From the NCBI RefSeq assembly GCF_014699075.1, contig NZ_JACXAB010000004.1, forward strand, positions 372,001 through 436,000: 64,000 nucleotides of DNA, in the 5' to 3' direction. This document shows positions 8,753 to 17,295 of this stretch, in pieces. Source of the stretch: Microvirga sp. GTDB taxonomy: Bacteria; Pseudomonadota; Alphaproteobacteria; Rhizobiales; Beijerinckiaceae. Position 1 is the first letter of the stretch; each line of letters begins with the position of its first letter. The notes beneath the pieces were generated by a model. That model was not told where the DNA came from. It did no database searches and worked only from the letters and a program-made list of their open reading frames with translations. The translations under genes and the position numbers were made by a program.

Positions 8753-11140
8753 ACCATCAGCATCGTAAGAGAGAACGCCTGAGGCCTTGTCGTAGACCAG
8801 GTAGTCGTTCTTGTCTTTGGCCATTGTACCGACCGTGAAGAAACTCTTGTTCAGCTGCGACGGCTTATCGAGCGAGCCTTTGCCGAGCTTCTTGAACACG
8901 GCGTCGTCGAGGTAGAATACATCGTCTTTCACCTTGGAGTCGGTGATCGTATCGAAGTTTACCTGTCTGTCGGTCGTCGAACTGCCCAGCCGTTCATTGA
9001 ACACAAATTTGTCCCTGCCGGTGCCCCCGGCCAGGACGTCGTTGCCGTAACCACCGAAGACCATGTCGTCACCCTCGGCAGCTGCAATCACGTTCTTGCC
9101 GGCGTTGCCGATCATCACGTTGTTCAACTTGTTGCCGGTGAGGCTGAGGTAAGTTGTGCCGGAAGCCGTGATGTTGCTCACATCGTCAGCGAGCGTCATG
9201 CTGGAGGAAGTGACGAGCGTCTTCTCCTCCTGCAGCCAAGCGAGATCGCCCGAGAAGGTGGATGGCAGGACGAAGCCGAGGGGCATCTCGTCGCCAAAGA
9301 TATAATCTGCACCGCCCGTGCCATAGAGCCTGTCGGAACCGGCTCCGCCAACGATCAGATCGTCACCGCCATTGCCATAGCCGATGTCATCGCCGCTTGC
9401 GCCGATCATGACGTCCCGGGTGTTGCCTCCGAACAGCTGATCGTTGCCATCTTTGCCGTTCAGGCCGTTGACGCCCTCATTGCCATAAAGATTGTCGTCA
9501 CCGCTTGCGCCAATCAGCTTGTCCCGGTCATTGCCGCCATAGCCGTTCTGGCCCTTGCCGAGATCCCGCCATTCGTATTTGCGAAGGGCGACCTGCCGCT
9601 CGTCGTTGGCATCGGCATTGGCAGGCTTGCTGCCAGCCAGTGCAACCAGATCTGCGAACTTGACCACCGTGCCGTCGCTTAGCTTAAGGACGGCGGCCGA
9701 ACTGCTGTCCAGTCCCGAGTAGTCGTTGAAGACGATGGCGCCGCCATCGCTGAACGTCAGCGCAAGTTTGGTGTGCTTCGGCGTATCGATCCAGTTCGCA
9801 ACCTTGCCGACCCAAGTTGCCTTGATATCCTTGAGGGAATAGCCCGAAAGCTCGATGACATCGTCGCCGGGCCTGAAGTCCCAGATCATGTCGACGCCAT
9901 CGCCCTTGGCATAGCGATAGGTATCGTGGCCGTCGTTGCCGTAAAGGTTGTCGCCGATGAGAACCTTGTTCAGCTTTCCGTTGCCGGGGTTCAAGGCAAT
10001 TTCGCCGCGATCCGTGCCGCCGTAGATCGTGTCGTTGCCGCCTTCACACTGCATTTCGTCATTGCCGCTGCCGCCATGGATGAAGTCGTCGTGGTCGCCT
10101 GCCTCGATGAGATCGTCGTTTCCGATCTCCTTCACAGGAGTCGGGGCAGGGGGTTGAACGTCAACCTTGGACAACCCGGCGTCTACGGCCGTGACGTGCC
10201 TCAGCGTCTCGCTGATCGTGTAGGATCCCGTACGGCCGGTGCTTGCGTCGGCATCGCTGTCCCGGGCTTCGTCCGAGCCGGCATTCATTGCCGTGAACTG
10301 ATATGTGCCAACAGGCCCCTTGCCGAACTGAACGTCATAGGTTCCGAACGAGAGATCACCCAAGCGATACTCGCCATTTTCGTTCGTAGTGACAGTCGAC
10401 ACGATCTTGCCGCTGGAATCGATTAGATTGACCTCGATACCGGGCAGGCCATTCTCCTGGCCGCTGTCACCCTGCAGACCATCTTGGTCGAGATCGAGCC
10501 AAACTCGCCCTGAAAGAGACCCAGTCGGTGCTGCCGGGTTCGCAACGATCGGTGCTGCGGGCGCAAGTCCCCAAAGCTTCAGACTGTCCTCCCGCTTGGC
10601 ACCGTCCGGGCCGACGCTCGTGAGACGTGCGCCGAAGCCCTGCTGCGCCAGATGCTCGAGGGTCAGGTTGTCGGTGGCGTGGTCCAGGATGATGGAGACC
10701 GTTTTGATGTCATCCCGTCCCATGCCGGACGTTCCGATGCCGATGCCCACATCGTAGGGGGTGAGGGGGCGACCCTTCATGGTGTCGCTGTTGCCGCTGC
10801 CCGGCACAGACTCGACCCCATCCGCGTCGAACAGCTGGCCTTCGATCATGGGTTCGAAACCGGCGGCTCCCACAACCGAGAGACCCTTCAGCCAAGTTTC
10901 GTCTGCAGGGTCGTTCTCGACACCTGCAACATGGAAGAAAATGCCGCGAAGATCGGCAGTTTCCTCAGTCCCATTGGCGTCATTATCCAGGATGGTTGCA
11001 GTCAACCGGAGGGTGCCGTCTGCAAGCTGCTCAACGAGAAAATTAACTGCAGGAGTGCCGATTTCGTATTCGGAACCGGTGTTACCGATCAGTTCATCCT
11101 TGTTGATGATGAACTCGAGCGCTCGAACCACGCCAGACAT
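8669..11140 (-). CDS. Large secreted RTX (hemolysin-type Ca-binding) protein with SdrD/Cna-B-like domain
   Basis: 823 residues from the ATG at 11140 (a TTG at 11158 is possible). Residues 1 to about 195 form a domain of unknown type (VRALEFIINKDELIGNTG...). A Cna-B/SdrD-like repeat follows (LSGRVWLDLDQDGLQGDSG to GEYRLGDLSFGTYDVQFG). Blocks of GGxGNDxx nonapeptides occur in the middle and C-terminal parts (HGGSGNDEMQCEGGNDTIYGG, YGNGGDDLIVGGAGSDRL, FGGYGNDVLAGGTGRDKF). The last 60 residues (LVYDKASGVLSYDADGSG ... HFYLI) look like the uncleaved secretion signal of type I substrates. It has no Sec signal. No ABC/MFP exporter gene is in the window. Likely an extracellular adhesin or matrix protein. 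The Cys inside one RTX repeat is unusual. Confidence 0.85.
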   Translation of the reverse strand: MSGVVRALEFIINKDELIGNTGSEYEIGTPAVNFLVEQLADGTLRLTATILDNDANGTEETADLRGIFFHVAGVENDPADETWLKGLSVVGAAGFEPMIEGQLFDADGVESVPGSGNSDTMKGRPLTPYDVGIGIGTSGMGRDDIKTVSIILDHATDNLTLEHLAQQGFGARLTSVGPDGAKREDSLKLWGLAPAAPIVANPAAPTGSLSGRVWLDLDQDGLQGDSGQENGLPGIEVNLIDSSGKIVSTVTTNENGEYRLGDLSFGTYDVQFGKGPVGTYQFTAMNAGSDEARDSDADASTGRTGSYTISETLRHVTAVDAGLSKVDVQPPAPTPVKEIGNDDLIEAGDHDDFIHGGSGNDEMQCEGGNDTIYGGTDRGEIALNPGNGKLNKVLIGDNLYGNDGHDTYRYAKGDGVDMIWDFRPGDDVIELSGYSLKDIKATWVGKVANWIDTPKHTKLALTFSDGGAIVFNDYSGLDSSSAAVLKLSDGTVVKFADLVALAGSKPANADANDERQVALRKYEWRDLGKGQNGYGGNDRDKLIGASGDDNLYGNEGVNGLNGKDGNDQLFGGNTRDVMIGASGDDIGYGNGGDDLIVGGAGSDRLYGTGGADYIFGDEMPLGFVLPSTFSGDLAWLQEEKTLVTSSSMTLADDVSNITASGTTYLSLTGNKLNNVMIGNAGKNVIAAAEGDDMVFGGYGNDVLAGGTGRDKFVFNERLGSSTTDRQVNFDTITDSKVKDDVFYLDDAVFKKLGKGSLDKPSQLNKSFFTVGTMAKDKNDYLVYDKASGVLSYDADGSGTKIKAVEFAKIGAGLNLKYSHFYLI

Positions 11141-11424
11141 GAAACTTGCCCCAGACAAGAGTTAGCTGACGCAGTGAGGTCAGAGCGAGCCACTCCATAT
11201 TTTGGGATCCATCAACTCTTTTCATGACGCAAAGTCAATCGCTGCCAAAGTCTCTATACAAGGCACACATAAGCTTGTCTTTTAACATTATTCGTAGATG
11301 CAACTTCATTGCATCGTATAACAGTGAGGTTCCGCTAAGAAACCATTGGATACCAAAGCCAATCCTCACTATGCAGGTACAAAGCGGTCGCTCGGATATC
11401 TGAAAGGGAAAGACACCAACGCTT

Positions 11425-11766
11425 TTATCTGTGCGGATTTCTTCTGGAGTGAGTGGCATTCAGTCTTGTTCGGATCGCGCCGACCAAGATATTCAATTCC
11501 CGCTGCAGCCGGCTTAATCGCGACAGGATCTCATGGTCCGGCATCTGGGAGGCAGCGGCACCATCTTCTCCATTCGGCAGCGGTTGTGCCATGCTGCGCA
11601 ATTCCTCCAGGGTCGTCGGGCCAATATTAGGCACAGTCAGCCACTGGGCATCGGAGATGCTGGCGACCTCGCGGATCGTAGGACACCGCCCCTGGAATTC
11701 TGCCAGGATGGCCCCCCGGACTCGTCCGGAGCATTTCTCAATCGGAAATGGATCGTCCAAACCCAT
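11425..11766 (-). CDS. Small protein with RNA polymerase alpha-CTD-like helix-hairpin-helix
   Basis: 113 residues from the ATG at 11766, which has GCGAGGA seven bases upstream; an upstream in-frame start at 11847 would add 27 residues of unlikely sequence. Residues about 25-60 (PTIREVASISDAQWLTVPNI, then GPTTLEELRSM) match the helix-hairpin-helix pattern of the RNA polymerase alpha C-terminal domain, where the NIG-TL-E loop contacts DNA or activators. The C-terminal part is helical and charged (HEILSRLSRLQRELNIL). It lacks the alpha N-terminal domain. It could bind DNA or polymerase as a regulator; that function is inferred from the fold only. Confidence 0.55.
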   Translation of the reverse strand: MGLDDPFPIEKCSGRVRGAILAEFQGRCPTIREVASISDAQWLTVPNIGPTTLEELRSMAQPLPNGEDGAAASQMPDHEILSRLSRLQRELNILVGAIRTRLNATHSRRNPHR

Positions 11767-12161
11767 CTCACATCCTCGCAAACTCACTATTGAAATACCG
11801 TCTATCAAGAATGCAACCCTTAAGACTTGGCCGCGCCGGATACTCATGCGTACCGGCTAAATGTGGAAAAGAGCAGACGTCATTTCGGGGATAGGGGCAT
11901 GCGTTCGGAGTAGCCAAATTGTTCCACATCCACATTCGGTCGTCCCTGGAAGGGTATGCAGGTTCAAATCTTTGAACTTATTAGGCAATTAGGATTAGAT
12001 TCCCCTTAGCTATCGAGGCGCATTTCAATCTGCCCTAACCGGCAGAATTTTATGGCGCTCTCGCACCCGCCATCATGATTAGCCGGCAACCTGATTGCGA
12101 TCCTAGCTTTTGAAGGATAAGCAGGTCGATTGTGCCATCTCTTTGGGTTTTCGAGGGCTGA
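11767..12161. other. Intergenic region between divergent genes
   Basis: This 395-bp stretch lies between the alpha-CTD-like gene and the phosphate transporter. It is more AT-rich than its neighbours around 11,960-12,060. No repeat, RNA gene or clear operator was recognised. Divergent promoters are expected. Confidence 0.4.
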
Positions 12162-13805
12162 ATGTCTGCTACATCCGTCTTGATCCACCTGTTCGGTGAG
12201 ATTGCCCTGCTTCTCTGGGGCATCACCATGGTCAATAGCGGGGTGCAGCGCGCTTTCGGTAGCGATCTGCGCTGGATCCTGGGGGTGGCGCTGAGAAACC
12301 GCCTGCAAGCCTTTCTGGCCGGTGTCGGCGTCACCACCGTTCTCCAGAGCAGTACGGCCACAGCCCTGATGGTGGCGTCCTTCACGGCCGGGGGAGCGGT
12401 GGACATCGTTCCGGCTCTTGCCGTGATGCTGGGGGCCAATGTGGGCACCACCCTGATCGTACAGGTGCTGTCCTTCGATGTTTCCCTGATCTTCCCGGTT
12501 CTTGTCTTCGGCGGCTTCATGGCTTTCCGGCGCGGGAAAACAAGCCGGACGAAGGATCTGGGTCGCGTTGCCATCGGCCTTGGATTGATGCTTCTGTCGC
12601 TTCACCTGCTGAGCGAGACGATCCATCTGATCGAGAACTCGGCTGTCCTGAAGGAGCTCCTTGCGTCCATCGCTTCAGATCCGCTGATCCTGGTCTTCCT
12701 GTCGGCGTTCTTTGCGTGGATCGCCCATTCCAGCGTGGCCGCGATGCTGCTGATCATGTCCCTGGCCGCAGCCGGCGTGATCGGACCGTCCGCGGCTCTC
12801 GTGATGGTGCTCGGCGCCAATCTCGGCAGCGCACTCAATCCCTTCCTGGAAGCCATGGGAGGCGATCCGGCCAAGATCCGGGTGCCGATCGGAAACCTGG
12901 CCACGCGGGTCGTCGGATGTGCCGTGGCGTTGCCTCTCATCGAGCCAATTTTATCAGCCATCACGCTGATCGACCCGAATCCATCGCGTCTCGCAGCGAA
13001 CTTTCACACGATCTTCAATGTGGCGCTGGCCGCCCTCTTCATTCTGCCACTGCCATGGGTCGCAAAGCTGCTCGTCAGGCTGTTTCCTGAGAAGCTCCAG
13101 GCCTCCGACCCAGGAGTGCCGCAATATCTGGACAAGGATGCCTTGGACACGCCGTCCGTTGCCCTGTCCAACGCAGCCCGTGAGGTTCTGCGGATGGTCG
13201 ATACGGTCGATGCGATGCTGCGCAGCTCGCAGGATCTGTTCCGGGAAGACGACATCAGCCGCGTTGATCAGGTCAGCCGCACAGACGACGTGCTGGATCG
13301 CCTATTCAGCGCCATCAGGCGCTATCTCAGCTCCATCAACCATGAAGCATTGAACGAGGCGGAGGCGAAACGCCTCTCGGACATCCTCGCCTTCGCGATC
13401 AATCTGGAGCATGTGGGCGACATCATCGACAAGAACCTGATGGAGCTTGCCGCCAAACGCATCAAAAACCACCTGCGCCTGCCGAAGGACAGCTTGGACG
13501 ACATCACCAGCATGCACGCCAAGCTGCTGGAGCACCTGCAGCTGGCCGCCTCCGTGCTCATGTTCCAGGACATCGGCTCGGCTCGCAGGCTCGTCTCCGA
13601 GAAGGAGCGCTTCCGGGATCTCGAGCGCGCGGTGGCACAGAAGCATCTCGATCAGCTTCGGTCCGGCCGGACTGCAGGGGACACAGGCACGCTTCAGCTC
13701 GACATCGTCCGTGACCTGAAGCGCATCGAGGCTCACATCGCCTCCACCGGCCACTCCCTGCTGGAACAGAGCGGAGAGCTCAAGCCGAGCCGCCTGACCT
13801 CCTGA
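12162..13805 (+). CDS. Na/Pi cotransporter family protein with PhoU-like tail
   Basis: 547 residues. The first 310 hold two inverted hydrophobic repeats, each with the family QSS/HSS signature: VLQSSTATALMVASF and WIAHSSVAAMLLIM. The flanking LGANVGTT and LGANLGSALNP loops are typical of Na/phosphate cotransporter II (NptA/YjbB-type). The C-terminal 220 residues are helical and charged with PhoU-like repeats (LAFAINLEHVGDIIDKNLM). The protein should sit in the inner membrane and move phosphate, either inward with Na or outward as proposed for YjbB. No pho genes are adjacent. Confidence 0.9.
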   Translation: MSATSVLIHLFGEIALLLWGITMVNSGVQRAFGSDLRWILGVALRNRLQAFLAGVGVTTVLQSSTATALMVASFTAGGAVDIVPALAVMLGANVGTTLIVQVLSFDVSLIFPVLVFGGFMAFRRGKTSRTKDLGRVAIGLGLMLLSLHLLSETIHLIENSAVLKELLASIASDPLILVFLSAFFAWIAHSSVAAMLLIMSLAAAGVIGPSAALVMVLGANLGSALNPFLEAMGGDPAKIRVPIGNLATRVVGCAVALPLIEPILSAITLIDPNPSRLAANFHTIFNVALAALFILPLPWVAKLLVRLFPEKLQASDPGVPQYLDKDALDTPSVALSNAAREVLRMVDTVDAMLRSSQDLFREDDISRVDQVSRTDDVLDRLFSAIRRYLSSINHEALNEAEAKRLSDILAFAINLEHVGDIIDKNLMELAAKRIKNHLRLPKDSLDDITSMHAKLLEHLQLAASVLMFQDIGSARRLVSEKERFRDLERAVAQKHLDQLRSGRTAGDTGTLQLDIVRDLKRIEAHIASTGHSLLEQSGELKPSRLTS

Positions 13806-13814
13806 TCGCGAAAG

Positions 13815-14015
13815 CTACTTCTGATCTTTCAGGGTTCGCCAATCCATGTAGCGGACAGGGTCGGGCAGACCGATGTCGCGCCGCTCATGATCAGACAGGT
13901 GGCTCAGATCCCAGATAGCCGTATCGGTCCTGAGAAGCCCTGGCTGGAGCCAGAGCTTCAGGCGCAGCCAAGCGTTCTCGATACCGCGCGAGCGGCGAGT
14001 CTCTTCGTACCTCAT
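13815..14015 (-). CDS. DUF1127 (YjiS-like) small protein
   Basis: 66 residues ending with AIWDLSHLSDHERRDIGLPD, the hallmark LSD-ERRDIG-P of the short DUF1127 proteins abundant in Rhizobiales. The N-terminus is basic with WLRLKLWLQP. Members have been linked to phosphate and carbon metabolism and to RNA turnover, but its role here is open. It converges on the phosphate transporter with 9 bp between stops. Confidence 0.7.
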   Translation of the reverse strand: MRYEETRRSRGIENAWLRLKLWLQPGLLRTDTAIWDLSHLSDHERRDIGLPDPVRYMDWRTLKDQK

Positions 14016-14147
14016 GACAGCCTACCGATTTGTTTCGCCAGAGGGCTTCCGAAGCCCTCGATCCAGCATCTGTAAGGTGCTCCCGTTTCAGGAGCTTGAC
14101 AAAGCAAATGCCAATAGGCTGGCATAAGGCAGCCTTATGGATGATCT

Positions 14148-15083
14148 ATGCCCAAGATGCTGTCGAAACTTCCCCCCATGAGCGCCGTCAGGGTCTTCGA
14201 GGCAGCGGCGCGGCACCAAAGCTTTACCCGGGCAGCCGAGGAACTGGGCATGACACAGGCCGCCGTGAGCTACCAGATCAAAATTCTGGAGGACCGCATC
14301 GGCGCGCCGCTGTTCGTCCGTTTGCCGCGCCAAGTCAGCCTGACGGCCAAAGGGCGGCAACTTGCTCCCGCCGTGACCGAGGCTTTCGAAGCATTGCGCA
14401 CTGCCTTTGCGGGCATTGAAGCAACGGCTCAAACCGTACTCTCGATCTCGACGCTCACCACCTTTGCGGCAAACTGGCTGGTACCCCGGCTGGGGCGCTT
14501 TCAGCAGCTCCATCCGGATATTGCCGTTCAGATCAATATCTCGGGGCAGGTGGTGGATTTCGGCCAGAGCGACTTCGACTTAGGCATCAGAAGCGGCAAC
14601 GGGAACTGGCCCGGGCTGGAGGCGCATCTTCTGTTTCCGAACCTGTTCACACCGGTCTGCAGCCCCACGCTGCTCCAGGGCATCACGCTCGAAGAACCAT
14701 CCGATATTTTGCGATTTCCAATCATCTCGCCGAACGATCCCTGGTGGCAGGACTGGTTTTCTGCCGCAGGGGTGAAGGACTTCGATCCTTCGCAGCGCCC
14801 CGACAACTATCTCGGCGCTCAGCAGTTCGAGGGCATGGCCGCCATGGCAGGGCAGGGATTTGCCCTGATCAACCCCTACTTCTTCCCGGCGGATCTCGCG
14901 GCAGGTCGTCTCGTTCAGCCGTTCGACCTGCTCGCCACGTCCGAACGGGGCTACTGGCTGGTCTACCCGAAAGCGCGCCGGCGCTCCGCCAAGATTGAAG
15001 CGTTCCGCGACTGGGTTTTGAGTGAAGTGGCGGGGGATGCGGAAAAGACGTCCGCAATCATCCCCATGGAAGCCGGGGCGTGA
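14148..15083 (+). CDS. LysR-family regulator, GcvA-like
   Basis: 311 residues. The N-terminal winged helix (SAVRVFEAAARHQSFTRAAE, ELGMTQAAVSYQIKILED, LPRQVSLTAKGRQLAP) is the classical LysR DNA-binding domain, and the LP-MSAVRVFEAAARH opening is typical of the GcvA subgroup. Residues 90-295 form the periplasmic-binding-protein-like effector domain. The gene converges with opgH, so its targets are not obvious. A perfect 7-bp stem (15073-15079 with 15086-15092) straddles its stop codon. Confidence 0.9.
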   Translation: MPKMLSKLPPMSAVRVFEAAARHQSFTRAAEELGMTQAAVSYQIKILEDRIGAPLFVRLPRQVSLTAKGRQLAPAVTEAFEALRTAFAGIEATAQTVLSISTLTTFAANWLVPRLGRFQQLHPDIAVQINISGQVVDFGQSDFDLGIRSGNGNWPGLEAHLLFPNLFTPVCSPTLLQGITLEEPSDILRFPIISPNDPWWQDWFSAAGVKDFDPSQRPDNYLGAQQFEGMAAMAGQGFALINPYFFPADLAAGRLVQPFDLLATSERGYWLVYPKARRRSAKIEAFRDWVLSEVAGDAEKTSAIIPMEAGA

Positions 15084-15092
15084 CAGCCCCGG
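15073..15092. terminator. Hairpin over the LysR stop codon, possible bidirectional terminator
   Basis: CCGGGGC (15073-15079) pairs perfectly with GCCCCGG (15086-15092) over a 6-base loop that holds part of the TGA stop. It lies between two convergent genes. There is no T-tract, so intrinsic termination is uncertain. Confidence 0.35.
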
Positions 15093-15099
15093 ATCCGAG

Positions 15100-17295
15100 C
15101 TACTCCGCGGCCTGCGCTTCGGCTGGTTTGGGCTTCAAGTGGACCAGCATGTCGATGAGTGCGCGGTCGTGGAGGACGACCATGCGCTCCTTGTTGTGAA
15201 GCCAGTTCACCGCATCGTCGATGGTTTCGGCATCGACGAGTTTAGCCTCCGCGAGCGCACGCTCCGTCTCGATGATCCCACGTTTGCGAGGCGGGGCCGG
15301 CGGAAGCATCTCGACATGACGCTCCCTGAGGGTCGGATTCTCGTAGATGGCCCTCAGGCTGTCCGCGTCGTCGAAGCCGAAGGTGATGTTGCGGGCTTGA
15401 AGCTCGTTGGCGCGCGTGGCGATGGCCGGAGGCTGGTGCTCCTCGGGCGTCCTGAGAAGCCCAAGCCGCTTCAAGGCGAGACCTGCTCCCAATTGGCCGC
15501 TGAGCCAGGAGAGCGGGATCGCAAGCAGCAGACCGATGATCGTCGGCGACATCCACAGGAACAGGGACGTGGCGATCATGAATGCCGAGAGACCGGCAAG
15601 GGCTCCCAGCACCGTATGGGCCCGGTGGCGACGGACGATGTCCTTGAACGGAATGGAGCCGTCGTCGCGACGCTGCGGCTGCCAGCCCGTGTCGCGCCCG
15701 AGCAGGATCTGGAACACCGAACCGGACTGGATGAGCATGAGGATCGGCGCTAGGAGAGCCGATAGGATGATCTCGATGGTCGAGGAGATGACCAACCGGA
15801 TTCCACCTCCCGAGGCGCGCCGGTCGCTCCCGCGGATCAGCATCAGGATCAGCCCAAAAAACTTCGGTGCAAGCAGGATCCCCATGGTCACGGCAAACAG
15901 CGTGAGGGCTCGCTCGGGGTCGAACCGCGGCCAGATCGGGTAAAGGCGGAAATCACGGGCGAAATATTCCGGCCGGATGTAGGTGGTCTGCAGAACCAGG
16001 GCGATACCGACGATCAGCTGGAACAGCCAGAACGGCGAGGCGAGATACGACATGATGCCGGTGGCGAAGTGCTGGCGCGTCGGCAACTTCAGGCCCTTGG
16101 CGGCAACCACTCGCATGTGCTGGAGATTGCCTTGGCACCAGCGCCGGTCGCGGGCCGACAGGTCGATCAGGGAAGGCGGGCTTTCCTCATAGGACCCCTG
16201 CAAGTCCGCAAGCATGTAGACCGACCAGCCGGCGCGGCGGAGCAGGGCGGCTTCCACGAAGTCGTGGCTGAGGATGTGTCCACCAAAGGGCGGCTTGCCC
16301 TTGAGGTCCGGCAAGCCGCCATGAGCCGCGAAAGCCTTGGTGCGGATGATGGCGTTGTGGCCCCAGTAATTGCCGTCGCGTCCCATCCAGACCGCAAGGC
16401 CCATGGCGATCACAGGACCGGTCACGCGGGCGGCATATTGCTGGAGTCGGGCAAACAAGGTGTTGCGGTTGATGATGAGCGGCAGGGACTGGATGATGCC
16501 TGCATCCGGATCGGCTTCCATGGCGGCAGCCAGGCGCACGATGCACTCGCCGGTCATGAGGCTGTCGGCATCGAGCACCAGCATGTGCTCGTAATGCCCG
16601 CCCCAGCGGGAGACGAAATCGGCGATGTTGCCGGCCTTGCGGTGATGGTTTTTTTGGCGGTGACGGTAGTAGAACCGAGCCCCGGGTCCCAGGCGCTCTC
16701 TCAACGCCAGGAAAGCCCGCTCTTCCGCAACCCAGGCATCAGGGTTCGTGGTGTCCGAGAGGATGAAATAGTCGAAGCTGTCCCCGAGCCCTGTCGCCTG
16801 AACCGATTCATAGATCGCTTCGAGGGCCGCGAAGGTGCGGTCGGTCTGCTCGTTATAGACCGGCATGACGATGGCGGTCTTCTGCTGGAGCGTCGAAGGC
16901 AGTGGGCCCCCATGTCCTGGGCGACGGAGCAAAGCGAGGAAGCCCAGGAGCGCGCTGGTGAACGCAACGGCGATCCACGAGAAATTGACCGTGAACAGGC
17001 CGAGGAGCACCCACTGGAGAGCCGTGGTGCGGCTGACCGACACGACCTGATACATCTCCCAGGTACCGTAGGCCGTAATCAGGAGACCGCCGCCAAAAAC
17101 GAAAAGGCGCGCGAGCCAAGTTCCCAGTTTCGGGTGCTGCAGGACAGGCTTGCGCTCTTCCGACGCCGACCAGTGCCGGAGCGACTGGGTCGGCATATCG
17201 AGGTGCTTTTCGGGGGGCATAGCGGCGGTGGGCCGCTCAAGAGCAGCTACGTTCGGGTTCGAATCGTGACTTACGGTGTCCAACGATACAGCCAT
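15100..17295 (-). CDS. opgH: Osmoregulated periplasmic glucan glucosyltransferase
   Basis: 731 residues. OpgH (MdoH) polymerises the beta-1,2-glucan backbone from UDP-glucose in the inner membrane and passes it to the periplasm. Two N-terminal membrane helices precede a GT2 domain with TAIVMPVYNEQTDRTFAAL, the DSFDYFILSDTTNPD segment, HMLVLDADSLMTG (the metal-binding DAD) and the acceptor-site RRWCQGNLQHM (QxxRW-like RDRRWCQGN). About six further helices form the channel. Its start lies 25 bp inside opgG, so translation is coupled. Confidence 0.93.
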   Translation of the reverse strand: MAVSLDTVSHDSNPNVAALERPTAAMPPEKHLDMPTQSLRHWSASEERKPVLQHPKLGTWLARLFVFGGGLLITAYGTWEMYQVVSVSRTTALQWVLLGLFTVNFSWIAVAFTSALLGFLALLRRPGHGGPLPSTLQQKTAIVMPVYNEQTDRTFAALEAIYESVQATGLGDSFDYFILSDTTNPDAWVAEERAFLALRERLGPGARFYYRHRQKNHHRKAGNIADFVSRWGGHYEHMLVLDADSLMTGECIVRLAAAMEADPDAGIIQSLPLIINRNTLFARLQQYAARVTGPVIAMGLAVWMGRDGNYWGHNAIIRTKAFAAHGGLPDLKGKPPFGGHILSHDFVEAALLRRAGWSVYMLADLQGSYEESPPSLIDLSARDRRWCQGNLQHMRVVAAKGLKLPTRQHFATGIMSYLASPFWLFQLIVGIALVLQTTYIRPEYFARDFRLYPIWPRFDPERALTLFAVTMGILLAPKFFGLILMLIRGSDRRASGGGIRLVISSTIEIILSALLAPILMLIQSGSVFQILLGRDTGWQPQRRDDGSIPFKDIVRRHRAHTVLGALAGLSAFMIATSLFLWMSPTIIGLLLAIPLSWLSGQLGAGLALKRLGLLRTPEEHQPPAIATRANELQARNITFGFDDADSLRAIYENPTLRERHVEMLPPAPPRKRGIIETERALAEAKLVDAETIDDAVNWLHNKERMVVLHDRALIDMLVHLKPKPAEAQAAE

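Noticed and set aside
11940-11975. GGTTCAAATC resembling a tRNA T-arm
   Set aside because: No matching acceptor, D-arm or anticodon stem could be folded around it.
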